Below are positions 21,554 to 32,804 of a stretch of 64,000 nucleotides of DNA, one piece after another. Source of the DNA: Sipunculus nudus (lineage: Eukaryota; Annelida; Sipuncula; Golfingiida; Sipunculidae); the NCBI GenBank assembly GCA_026874595.1, contig CM049311.1:20830176-20894175 (forward strand). The letters are read 5' to 3'. Every line of letters starts with the position of its first letter. Position 1 is the first letter of the stretch. A program made the translations under genes and the position numbers. The notes under the pieces were generated by a model. It was not told where the DNA came from and made no database searches. It saw nothing but the letters and a program-made list of their open reading frames with translations.

Positions 21554-22134
21554 AAGTTATGCAAAATAAAACAATGGCAGAAATAATACAAATAACACTG
21601 ACCTTGTGTATTTATGTAAAGCCAATTTGATCAGTTCCAAGTTTCCAATACATATATTGGCAAAATTTTGCAAAAGATTTATATATTATGTATTTAATTA
21701 AATATTAAAATAAATATTAAATACTGGAGGAAGTTACAGGAAGAAGCTGTAAAGCAAAACTAAGTCAATGGTAACAGGATATAAATCATATGGTTAAAAC
21801 AGCCTTAGACACTGAAACAAATCATTTAATAATTTACTTGTATATATAATATAAATATTCAATAATCAGCTAGTCCTGGAAATAATCTATTTATTTCTGA
21901 TGTTGAATTAGACTAATTTTGTTGGGTATTAATTTGTTTTCATACTCACATAGGTAACTGATAAATATAGTTAAATGGAAATGTCATTCATAAAATATAT
22001 ATTTAATTTAATCTTACTATTGAAAGTAGTCTTTACCACAGAAAAAATAAACTTTAAAAATGTTTCTTATGTTAGCTTTCCATTGTCACACTCAAAAACA
22101 CCTAACTTTACTCATATAAGCCTTAATAATGTGG
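21554..22134. other. Intergenic, contains only the tentative MRPS9 mini-exon
   Basis: Very AT-rich. A plus-strand AATAAA near 22045 could serve as an MRPS9 polyA signal if the exon at 21740 is real. Confidence 0.35.
21740..21752 (+). CDS. MRPS9: Candidate final MRPS9 mini-exon (KKL stop)
   Basis: After gttacag at 21733-21739 the bases G-AAG-AAG-CTG-TAA complete the split Trp codon and give KFTW-KKL-stop, close to the human ending KFTWKKR. The pyrimidine tract before it is weak, the intron would be 4.8 kb, and a 13-base match can arise by chance. This is a hypothesis only; simple read-through to the stop at 17054 is the alternative. Confidence 0.25.
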
Positions 22135-22229
<95 letters not shown>

Positions 22230-22253
22230 CATACATACATTCATACATACATA
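22135..22253. repeat. Long (AT)n followed by (CATA)n
   Basis: About 90 bases of near-pure AT dinucleotides, then acatacatacatacat units. It makes spurious open frames of IYIYIY on both strands. Confidence 0.95.
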
Positions 22254-23960
22254 AGGATGGAAAGAAATGCGCAAATATTTGCACCCTGGCAGTTGGAATG
22301 GAGTTGTCTTTCCTATCCTTATATGGCTAATTGTAATATTGTCAGTAGTATTGTTTATAATTTCATAAATGCCATGTATGTTTTTGTTTCTGTAAAATTT
22401 GCCAAACGTTAAAGATTTTTTGTTGAAATATCATACTTTACAGTGATGCTTAAGACTCATGTAAGAGGCATCCATTTGTGCACTTACACACTTGCCTGCA
22501 TCACACCTGCATAACACAGAATGCAAAAATAACACAACTTCTTCCTGCTATCTATAATAATGTAAAACTTCTTTCATGTTGAGTAAACATGTGATGATGG
22601 TGTAACCATGGTTATATCTTCTTCAGTGTCACGGGATGTGGGTAACTGATAATAGTGATCATCTTTACAATATAATTCACTGTGAATAAAAGTTTGGTGT
22701 TAAATTAGTGTGACCCTTCTGATGAGGTCAATTCTAAAGGTACATGTCATTTCTCAGTGCTGACTTTTCGTATTTGTTATAAGCGAGCTCGCATTAATTA
22801 AGCCCTGTATGTTTAATTGATATTCCTGCCACGGATAATGGGGCTGTGAAACCCTTGTGTGACTACAAGGTTAAACCCCAGGGGTTAATACAATGAGCTA
22901 ATGAATTCAGATGTTTTAGGAAATGGAACTGATGGTTTAACTGTTTATGTGTTTTGGGCCAGGCTGCTTTAAATTGTAAATGAGATTGGTTAAATGTTGA
23001 CTTTAGGTCTAAGTGATTAACACAGGGGTTGAGTTTAGTGTGATTGTTGGGGTAGATCACAATAGGGTACGAGCCAACGATGGCTTATTACAATCCTGAA
23101 ATGTACCCTTGAACCATATGGGATCAAGTCAACATGGATGTGGCGTCAGGAACGTTTGTCCATCAACCAAAATCATCGGTTGCTCAAAGGCTTCCAGTAA
23201 AAGTCAAGTGTACACACATGTGGTCGGAACATGCTGTAAACAATTACCAACTTGGCATATGTGCCGATTTCAATTTCCCTGGCACATGCTACCAGATTGA
23301 TCTTATACCATATTTGCCGGTTTCCACAACTAAACAGAGCCTCACAAGTAAACACCAGAGTCCCACCCTGTTGTGTTGACTAGGTAAACACCCCGACAAG
23401 CCTGCAAACCCCATGCCTTCAAAGTGCACGAACATCAATCGTTCAGTGTCTTTATTAGCGTGATCTATTGTTAACCATCCACTAATTCCTTATACAATGC
23501 CATTTGTGGTCTACCAGTAGTGATACTCCTGGGGACCGCTCTCCAGGTTAGGTAAACCGCTCGGTCAGAAGGAACCGTCTGATAGATTACTTTTCATAAT
23601 GTGCTTCTCATTTGCATTTTCCAGGAAAAAGAGGTGATGGCCACCACACCTGCAGGTACTGGTTTCCCATGTCTGCTGCACAGTGCCGACCCTTGCTGTC
23701 AAAATGATGATGATTGATGGATACTTCCATCTATAGAACGGACCAGTTGTGACCAGAGGATTTAAGGATTGGGGCGCAACATCAAATGACCATTTGAAGG
23801 GGATGTCACAGAAATGAAAGTGTACAGACAATAAGCTTAAGCACCTCATATGTAACAGATGTCAGGCAGAGAGCCATCCAAACTAGTTCCCCGGCAAATA
23901 AACACTGTTCCATAAGCTGGCTCGGTATAAAGGGAATGTGCTAATATGATTGGTGGATGC
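22254..23960. other. Intergenic, higher-complexity block, no gene recognised
   Basis: From about 22700 the sequence becomes more GC-rich and complex than its surroundings (for example around 23040-23560). It is free of repeats I can recognise. Open frames of 60-94 codons overlap on both strands, none with known motifs. Possibly conserved regulatory DNA; not shown. Confidence 0.35.
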
Positions 23961-26030
23961 TTAATCCGTTGGATTATTGTGCAACTTGCAGATTTAATGT
24001 ATCAATCAGATATACTGTTGAAATCATAAGAAAATACAGAGTTAATGTAGAGTAAATGAATGTTGTGTACTGCACTGGATGCTTTGTGGTATTTATTTTT
24101 CCCAGTGAGAGTAATCATTTATTGCTAGGAAATAAGGTTACTTGTAGCATCTCTTCTGGTTAAGATATATCACAAAATCCTAAGTAAAATTAAAATATTA
24201 AAGTTTAGATTTTTAAAAATCACTTATGGCATATTTCTGTAATTTATGTTTATTGTTTACAGTTTAAGAATCAAATTTTTTTTCCCATGTGGGAAACCTT
24301 TAAAACTGACAGGGAGCATTTCAGTATCATTTATTTTGCAAAACGTTCATGCTTCAAACTAGGCCTTTTTCTTTCAATATTATCCACAACAAATAACAGA
24401 GACTGTTTCATTTAGAACTAAATCATGGTATACATTATTTTGATGAACAAACTTTCTCTGTTTATAAAATGATGAAGTGGCTGATGATTTGGATATTTAC
24501 ATGATATAAAGGAGAGGTGTCGTGTATTGATGTCTACAATAGAAACTGGAGTATGCACCAGGGGTACCACAGTTAAAGCCATTAATTCAAAATTATTTCA
24601 AATTTTAAATTTATTTAATTTTTATGTGTGACATGTTTGTGTACCACTAAACCCTGTTGTGTCACTGAAAATATACTGTTGAAACAATTGATATACACAA
24701 TTCCATTACCAGGTTAACCACGTTTAAACTTGTCCAAACTGAAACTCACACAGTGGTTTATACTCTCCAAGTAACCATACAGCATTCACTTATACCAAAC
24801 TGCCTTTAACAGCTTGAATATAATACATATTAAAATTTAAAACATGACATTAAATACTTCAGAAATATTCATCGGAACACTTAACAAGCAACATGAGCAG
24901 GACCAGTATGCTGCTGCCATCTATTGGCAAAATAGGACACTAACAGCCCAAGGTTCATGCCCAGCCATTAACTGTGAGTTGAACATCTAATGATCTAAGG
25001 GGACGATGAAATTTTAATATTATGGGTAGGTCAGGCTGAGACATTTTAAATATTCATATCCTGTGACTCCCACCAACTTGGCCCTGCAACTTGCCAACTC
25101 CAAGGCTGAAACAAGTTAAAAAAAAATGACTTTAGTATTAACAGACTTGGACTTTAGTGGTTGTTACCATACTAACCTTATAAGGGGTCATATAAAATGA
25201 AAATAATTCATTAAAATTGAACATTAGTAATGTCTATCCATATGCACCTCACGGATGAGAAGTTGTAATGACAATCAAGCTGGTTATTTATGACATTTAT
25301 GACCCCCCCCCCCCATCTAAGAGTCACCTTTTAAAAAATTGCCTGATATGATAGTAATATTAATTTAAATCCAATATTAATTTACAAATTTCAGGTGACA
25401 TATTTATGATATCCTCCAGTTCATCTAAACATTATTATTATAACAAAACAAATAGAAAATGTCCCTCTGCTGTCAACATGGACAGTCGGTTTCAGTGGGA
25501 CCCATTATGAAATCATCACTGTAATATTTACATTAAGTATAATTAAGATTGTTATTAAATATTCATAGGCTGAATGTCATGTTTCTCAAAAAAAAAATTA
25601 CCCAAGATATGTGCTAATTTTTTTTCCTTTGAATTATAATACTTTCTTGGTTTAAAGTTAATTTATATTTTTTATTGAAACATACTGTAATGTTGTTTAA
25701 TATAAACCCACTAAAAGTAACTGGCTCTTGGGTGCTTACAAGTATATAGTGCAAAAATAAAAAAATATTAATATTAAATGTATGAAAATGAAAGAACAAT
25801 TCAAGTTCATACAAAATCTGTCAGAAATTAAACTATACCAGGTTTAAAATTATATATACTATACAGGGTCTAATATGAATTTAAAACAACTTTTCGATTG
25901 ATATAACAGGAAGGGGGTCTTGTATCTAGAAATGCTACCATAATGGTCAGGCTTGAGGCGACATTCTAAACATTTACATGAAACAAGTATTGGAAAATCA
26001 GAAATGCATCATAAAAACTGACACACGACA
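23961..26030. other. Intergenic, AT-rich, no feature seen
   Basis: Apart from a short C run at 25304-25313, there is nothing recognisable. Confidence 0.4.
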
Positions 26031-26680
26031 GCTTACTCCTATCTTCATCACCAAGTTGGGTCTACACTGGGTGGGGCGGGGCCGTTTTCAAAATGTGTCA
26101 ATCTTGAAGTGTGCCAAAATATTGGTCTCTTTGTATGAAACAATTAAAGGCTGCATTGTTTGCAAACAGACACTGACCACTTACAATAAATGATGGTTCA
26201 TATTGACGTTTATGAAAGCCATATGTTTGGGTTTTATGATAACTGCAGCTGGCTTTATGTCCAGTGTTCTGAATGAGGTGTTTGAGACTGTTGCATACCC
26301 TCTGGCCAGATAGAATCGCTGAAGCATACACGATCCTTGGTGACATTTTAATGGCGGTAGCACTGCCAGGCAGAGGGTGCTGTTAGCAATCCAAAAATTC
26401 CTTGTATGGGTTCATTAATGTTTACCAGTGGCTGCGGGCCTTGTTTTCGGAGGGAAATGAAAACTAACGCAAAGAAATGCCCATGTTGGATGATACACGA
26501 ATCAACACGGGGCATCTCTGGGTGATCTCATTATTGTGGAAACAAAAGATGGGGAAATATCGCTAATATTGTCATGTTCTCTCAAAGCGGTACTGAATCA
26601 ATTCTTCCATAGCGCTGAGCAAAAATACGAGAAAAAACTTTGTAGAATAAAAGGAAGAGCTCACAGTCATTGATTGAATC
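26031..26680. other. Intergenic, higher-complexity block
   Basis: Less AT-rich than both flanks, free of tandem repeats and without protein motifs in any frame. It ends near the word gattgaatcagcggcagc (26650). Confidence 0.3.
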
Positions 26681-27590
26681 AGCGGCAGCTTATTAACCCT
26701 GCATTTATATAGATTTTTATTTTATATTTTTTGTTATATTTCAAGAAGATAAAAATATTTCAGAGCATTTTTGTCAAAATATGGCCAAGTAATTGTTTAC
26801 TTGTAAAAAAATATATGCTGCTAAAACCTGAAGGAAATTTTTGTTGAAGATTTTGCAAAGCCAAACAATATTCATTTATAAAAACAGATTACTGGATTTC
26901 ATATAAGCATTTTATAAGAAAGAAAATATGGAAAACAGGATTGCATATTTCACACTAAAATTGCAAGAATATTTACAAATTAGAATATTTAAGAAACTCA
27001 TTTTTCTACTTTTAGTTAATTATTTAAAATATTTTGTATGGTTTTAATTATTATTTATTATTTTTTTTGGAGGATCAAGTTTGGCTGCTTTCAGGTTTTG
27101 TCCTAAGCATTGTAGCAAGTGTCCTTGTATGCCCTTTAGAAAATAGTGGCAAAGTGGTATGGAAGGTTAGCCATACTCCAAAGGCATATATACCTATGAT
27201 TTTGTGAATTATGGGATATTCTGTTCTGTGAATTTTGTCAAGAAAAATTTTTAATTTTTCTTTAGACATTTTGTCAAGATACATTTTTTTCTTGGGACAT
27301 TCTTTCATGGAATATTTTGTTATGGCACATTTTGTCTTGAGACATTTTGTCAAGAAAGATTTTTAACTTGTCTTTTGACATTTTGTCAAGCTACATTTTC
27401 TCCTTGGACATTCTTTCCTGGTATATTTTAATGGCACTGTTGTGTTCATTGTGACACACTTTGGGGGTATCTCCATTATGTAATGAATAATAACAGTTTT
27501 TTAATAATTAACTGTTAAGTTGAAAAAAAAATTGAAAAAAAAAATCACAAAAAAACAAGCATAAAAAATGTGATGTAATATGAGTGCAGT
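26681..27590. other. Intergenic, AT-rich with a short cattttgtcaag repeat
   Basis: Between 27230 and 27440 the word gacattttgtcaagaaaga recurs with a period of about 60-110 bases. It otherwise has no features. Confidence 0.4.
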
Positions 27591-27599
27591 AGGTAACAG

Positions 27600-28075
27600 G
27601 AGTTCTGTTGATTACTAAACACAGGTGTGTCATGTTTATAATAGACAACTAAACACAGGTGTGTAATGTTCATAATGGACAACTAAACACAGGTGTAACA
27701 TATTCATAATGGACAACTAAACATGTGTGTAATGTTCTTAATGGACAACTAAACATGTGTGTAATGTTCATAATGGACAACTAAACACAGGTGTGAAATG
27801 TTTATAATAGACAACTACACACAGGTGTGTAATGTTCATAATGGACAACTAAACACAGGTGTGTGATGTTCATAATGGACAACTAAATTCGAGTGTAATG
27901 TTCATAATGGACAACTAAAAAACAGAGGTGTGTAATGTTCATAATGGACGACTAAACACAGGTGTGTTATGTCCTTAATGGACAACTAAACAAGGGTGTA
28001 ATGTTCAGAATGGACAACACAGGTGTGTAATGTTCTTAATGGACAACAGGTGTGTAATGTCCATAATGGATTTCA
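27600..28075 (+). repeat. 34-bp minisatellite
   Basis: About thirteen copies of a unit containing cataatggacaactaaac and acaggtgtgtaatgtt, with some copies shortened. It abuts the MITE that begins at 28105. Confidence 0.93.
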
Positions 28076-28104
28076 TCAGTATTGTATGGTCACATATTCC
28101 AGGC

Positions 28105-28444
28105 TAAGGCCAAAAAAAATTAAAGGTATGGTTCTCAGGCACCGCCCGCATCAATTTCAAACCCCCGCATCAAATATTTTTATTTTGATTTTCAATAGAA
28201 ACTTACCAATTTTGTGCTGCAACCGCTCGTACATTTCTTTCAAGGAGATAAAATCATACAATTTCCTTTTATATGTAGGGTTTTACTTGTTTAGCAAAAT
28301 AAATCTGTTATTATCATGCTTTTCCCTAATCATTTGTCATTAATATCGAAACATACCAAAAAATAAAAATTATAAAACCGCCCGCCCGCATTGATTTCTG
28401 AAAAAAAGTGCCTGAGAACCATACCTTTTTTTTATTTTGGCCTA
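28105..28444. mobile_element. TAAGGCCAAAAA MITE, copy 2
   Basis: Starts taaggccaaaaaaaattaaa and ends ttttttattttggccta, with ggtatggttctcaggcac and gtgcctgagaaccatacc inside the ends. Same interior as copy 1, with an extra segment near 28200-28240. Confidence 0.88.
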
Positions 28445-29800
28445 ATAAATTCACTTTGAATATTTATACAGCTTCAAGAGCTCATTTACAACTTCCACAT
28501 TCAATACAAAATATACTTTTTCTCTCAGAAATCAAGATCTTTAGAAAGACTCACCTTTTTTCTCTGAATTACTGTGATAACAGTAGACCTTATTTATAAG
28601 CGTTAACAAGGGATAATTTCCTTCCTTTATTTCTGACATTTAACCTGCTTTCACCTGTCAGTTCTCCTCTTAGAATATTTGTTAAAAACCTCATTTGTTC
28701 AAGTATAAACTTGGCATTAATAGCTATATTTTTATCTTCCCAAGAAAAGAGAGGGGGCAAAAACGGGTGTGACACTGGAGAGGATGGCAGCCTATATGCA
28801 GAGAGAAAACCAGAGGCAGATCCCTCTGTCAACAAACAATAATTATCTAATGGCGGCTGGCATCCCTAGGCAGCCGAAGAAACTATCAAACACAGAAAAC
28901 AGGAAAGTCTTAAAGAGAGAGGGTTACACAGACCCCCGTCCAAGTGCAATCAGAAACGGCCTATTCAATCGGCAGCATGTCTTGATGGGTAGGATCATTT
29001 AACGCGCCCGGATAACACAGTGTGACAAGCTGTCTTTGTTGTGTGTCAGTGGGCACAAACGCATGGTGACAAAGTGTACAGTGGCAGCGATTCGGCCTCC
29101 TGATAGCGTTGCCCTCAGACAAAAGCCAACCTCTGGGGACCTCCGCCACACGTGTCGCCCCACTGTCCACAGTGTCAACTCAACTGATACAGTAACAATG
29201 CGGCACCACCGAGACCTAAATATGGCCACCAGAGCCCGAGCTTCACCAAAAATCAACATGTCTCACACATTTTGCCTTTAATGAGACAACTTTACTGAAT
29301 GCGGGACTTTGTTTTTTGTTTTCAACTCCACAACCTCTTAGCATAACAGACCACTCTACTGGACCCCATGGGAGACATCCCCCTTCCATAAAAAAGCTCT
29401 AGCCTTGGGTGGGCACCTGTTCTAAATCTAAACACTAAATCTGACCATTTCCAATCTTTCCTGTCTTTATAATCTGGCACTGAAATACCACAGTCTTGAG
29501 TCTTTTTTCCTAGTCCTACATATTTAATTAATTTTTTTTTTTGTATTCTGAAATGATCTGAAGGAAATTTATTAGACCAAAGAAGTAATTATGAGTACCG
29601 TTATTATGTATCACAGAATACTTTGATAACAGAATAGTAACATACTTTCCCACAAGACGAATTGCCCAAGAAGCTGGCTCATGTGGCAAAAAGACAATTA
29701 TAACGTGCTTACAAGGAAACTGCCCACCAGAGACTTGCCATCAATCTCAATCTGCAAGAATACAAATGCCCACAACTTTCAATATTAATGGTTTTACAGA
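28445..29800. other. Intergenic, with a complex block at 28740-29290
   Basis: 28740-29290 is GC-richer and non-repetitive, with open frames on both strands that match no family. The rest is AT-rich. The block could be conserved regulatory DNA. Confidence 0.35.
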
Positions 29801-30760
29801 CAATATCAAAGTCTATCAGAGTATTCTATAAAAACAGAACAGCAGGTGGCGCCACCTGTCTGGTCTACAATAAATCTATCTAAGACTGATACATATGCAA
29901 AAATTTCGGGTTGATACATCCATCCACTTCTCAGATAGAAGCAATTTTTACCCAAAGCAAATAGATGGATGCCACTAAAAACAATTGCAGATGGTGTCAC
30001 CAGCACTGAGTATGAGATGAGGTATCCAAAATCTATGGATAGGCACAATTTCAGGCCAATACAGTGAATCACTCCTGAGGAAAGGGCATTAATTTATTCC
30101 AAGAAAACGGGAAGGTAAGTGACACCACCTGTCTGGTCTATGAGAAAACTCTCTAAGATGAATGTACATGCCAAATTTCAGACCAATTCATTGAATCGCT
30201 CCTGAGATATGAGTAATTTTCACCTAAAGCAAATGTACAGATGGATGCCACAGGAAAAAATGACTGCAGACTGTGCCACATACAAGTCTTGAATACAAGA
30301 TGGAGGCATCCCAGATCTATGGACATGCACAATTTTTCAGACTAATAGGGCATATCACTCCTGAGAAAAGGGTATTAATTTATACTATGACAACGGTAAG
30401 GAAGGTGGCGCCACCTGTCTGATCCATGAGGAAACTCTCCAAGATGGATGTACAAGCCAAATTTCAGACCAATACATGGAACCACTCTTGAGATATGAGC
30501 AAATTTCACCAAAAGCAAATGTACGGAAAGACCCCACACCAAATGATTGCAGATTGCATCACCAGTGTTAAATACGAGATGGAAGTATCCAATATATATG
30601 GACATGCACAATTTCAGCCCTATACATTGAACCAATCACTAAGACGAATAGATGGCAAACACATGGATGGATGCCACATGAAAATCATTGTAGGTTGTGC
30701 CACCAGTCTCAAGATCCATGATCTATGGACATGCAAGATTTCAGCATTCAGTGGTTAATG
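29801..30760. repeat. ~280-bp tandem repeat (GCGCCACCTGTCTG family)
   Basis: The word ccacctgtctggtcta recurs near 29849, 30124 and 30412, and the words atatgagcaattttcacc and ggatgccac keep the same order in each unit. Related units occur at 59285-60000. Confidence 0.8.
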
Positions 30761-31138
30761 ACCGGTATGTTCTACACATCTAATGCAGTGGTCATGCTGC
30801 GTTTATTCTAAAACTCCTTACACTAAACCACTGCTTGCTACTGCAGGGTTTTTTCACCAGGCACAGGGCCAAGAATTTTAAGACCAATAAAACCATGATA
30901 TTGCACGGGGTTAGTAATAAATTTTGAAAGTATTTACCAGGTAGGGCAAGTGATATCTAGCTTTTACTTGCCTTACATAAATTTTCACTTTTCCTAAAAA
31001 CAATCTGTAATTGCAGGCACAAACACAATGTGTAAACTACTAAACTACCTGATTATTTTGCAATAACAACATTTTCAAATATCTTAAATTACCTGTATGA
31101 TCTTCTTTTTGGTATTAGCAAAAATTATTATAATTAAT
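30761..31138. other. Intergenic, no feature seen
   Basis: Nothing recognised before the TTAA-type element at 31139. Confidence 0.35.
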
Positions 31139-31653
31139 TTAAAGGGACACAATCCGGAGCAATACTATGCCTATTCTTTCACACTATCAGTTCAGTTTTG
31201 CTTTATATAAAAGTTTCCCAGCAAAACCATCATAGTACCGTCATAGTACCACACGCATGGCTGTTCAACACTTTGTTATGGCTCTGTGTGTTGGTAAACA
31301 CAGTCCACCTGCATCTATTAACCATAAAAAGACCATGTGACCGGAGGTCCATATATGAGCCTCAACACATGATGCTTGAGCCAGCCGGAACATATATTAC
31401 ATTTTCTGGTTAGGTCAGTCTAGGCATCTCCTGACTGACATGTGTTATGGCTCCGCGATGCATATGGCCTGAACGGGCTGTGTTTATGTTTGCACCTGTG
31501 ATCGCTCCCAATGCACTGTCTTCAAAACTTGTTTACAGGAGTAAGCAAACGGTTTCAAGGGTTTTATTTTTGCAGGTACATGTTTTTTTTAAAGGGGAGA
31601 AGCTATTTTTCATGTTAATTCAACATGCTTTATAGGTGATTGGGCCCCTTTAA
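31139..31653. mobile_element. TTAA-flanked TIR element, copy c
   Basis: Starts TTAAAGGGACACAATCC and ends GGTGATTGGGCCCCTTTAA. The interior words (cttgtttacaggagtaagc, cttgaattaacatg-like end) are the inverse of copy a. Two 62-71 codon open frames inside are not recognised. Confidence 0.72.
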
Positions 31654-32717
31654 AATAGAGGTATTACAATCTGATTTCATTTCTCCAAGGGAAAAAATGG
31701 CTTTCTGAATATAAGTTAACATTTAGGCCTTTAGATAAAGGTTTATGTTGGACCTGGCACTTGCCCAGCTAGGGAAGTGGGAAACCACTTTTGTTTGCCC
31801 TACAACCAATTTCTGAAACTTTTACTTTCCCAAAGCAAGCCGTTAGCCATTAATATTGAGCCAGGTCGCATTTTGCATCATTTTGAAACTCATGATTCCC
31901 CACAAACAGATAAATATTTGCACTTCTATCCTAAGTATACATATGACAAAATATAAGATTTAAAAAAAAATTATCTGATACCCTTTTTCAAATTGTTTTT
32001 ACTAAAAATTGAATTAAAAAAAATATTTCTGATAAAAGACTTAAATTCAAATGATGAAGGTCCCTAGTTCTAATTTGATGTTCCATTAACATATAATCAC
32101 TTAATTATGTATTGTTCCTAACCACACAGACTGACACATGAATAAAAACACCATTTGTCATACAGATTATATTTAACAGAACATTCAAACTGCACAGCCA
32201 CCATGGTGCTTTCCTGAATAATAAAACCATTTTTATTTATCAAAATTCATACTTAAATTTTTTTTCCAATAGTTGTCTGCTTTTTTTTTAACCATCAAAG
32301 ATAAAACTGTGGTGTACTGATAGTGTTTCAGTGACGGTATCTCCTGCCAGTTTGTGATGGTATGCATAATATATGTGATGTCTGTACATGCTGCAGTTCC
32401 AAAGCAAGACCTGTGCAGGACCAATTCAATGGAATACGAATATCATTCCTGTTATCACATACCATATACACAAACCACATGCATGCAGCCATATTTGAGT
32501 CCACTGTCATTTTTTAAACAAGTGTCATTTCACTGAATCAGTAACAGCAGAACTTGATAGATATCGGTAAAAATCCCTGACTTTGTCTGGAGTGAGAACT
32601 ATTCTCCAATCATGATCCTCAGACACTCCAGCCTCTGCGGTTTAAGACATCCCAGTGAGGAGTCTAGACTTGGACCTGAGTTCCCGATTTTTTTACATTT
32701 TCCAATTATGAGCCTGT
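31654..32717. other. 3' flank of UTP11, no other feature
   Basis: TTTATT at about 32233-32238 reads AATAAA on the minus strand and could end the UTP11 transcript, giving a ~480-base 3' UTR. No other gene seen. Confidence 0.35.
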
Positions 32718-32804
32718 TCACTTTTTGCGCTGCGGGACCCATCTGTACACGGCTGCTGACTCGACGGTCTCATCGGCCACCTTCTTTTTCCGTGTTTTTT
32801 TATC
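32718..32804 (-). CDS. UTP11: UTP11 terminal exon (DKKTRKKKV ... RWVPQRKK stop)
   Basis: Minus-strand acceptor gttcacag, then 28 codons and TGA. The start DKKTRKKKV and end ESAAVYRWVPQRKK match human DKTQKVKVKKE and SPAIYKFQSRRKR, and the phase fits the exon ending at 36359. It is overlapped by unrelated open frames on both strands and is easily missed. Confidence 0.88.
   Translation of the reverse strand, partial: DKKTRKKKVADETVESAAVYRWVPQRKK

Noticed and set aside
21975-22412. 145-codon frame with a long IYIYIY run
   Set aside because: Produced by the AT dinucleotide repeat; the flanking residues match nothing.
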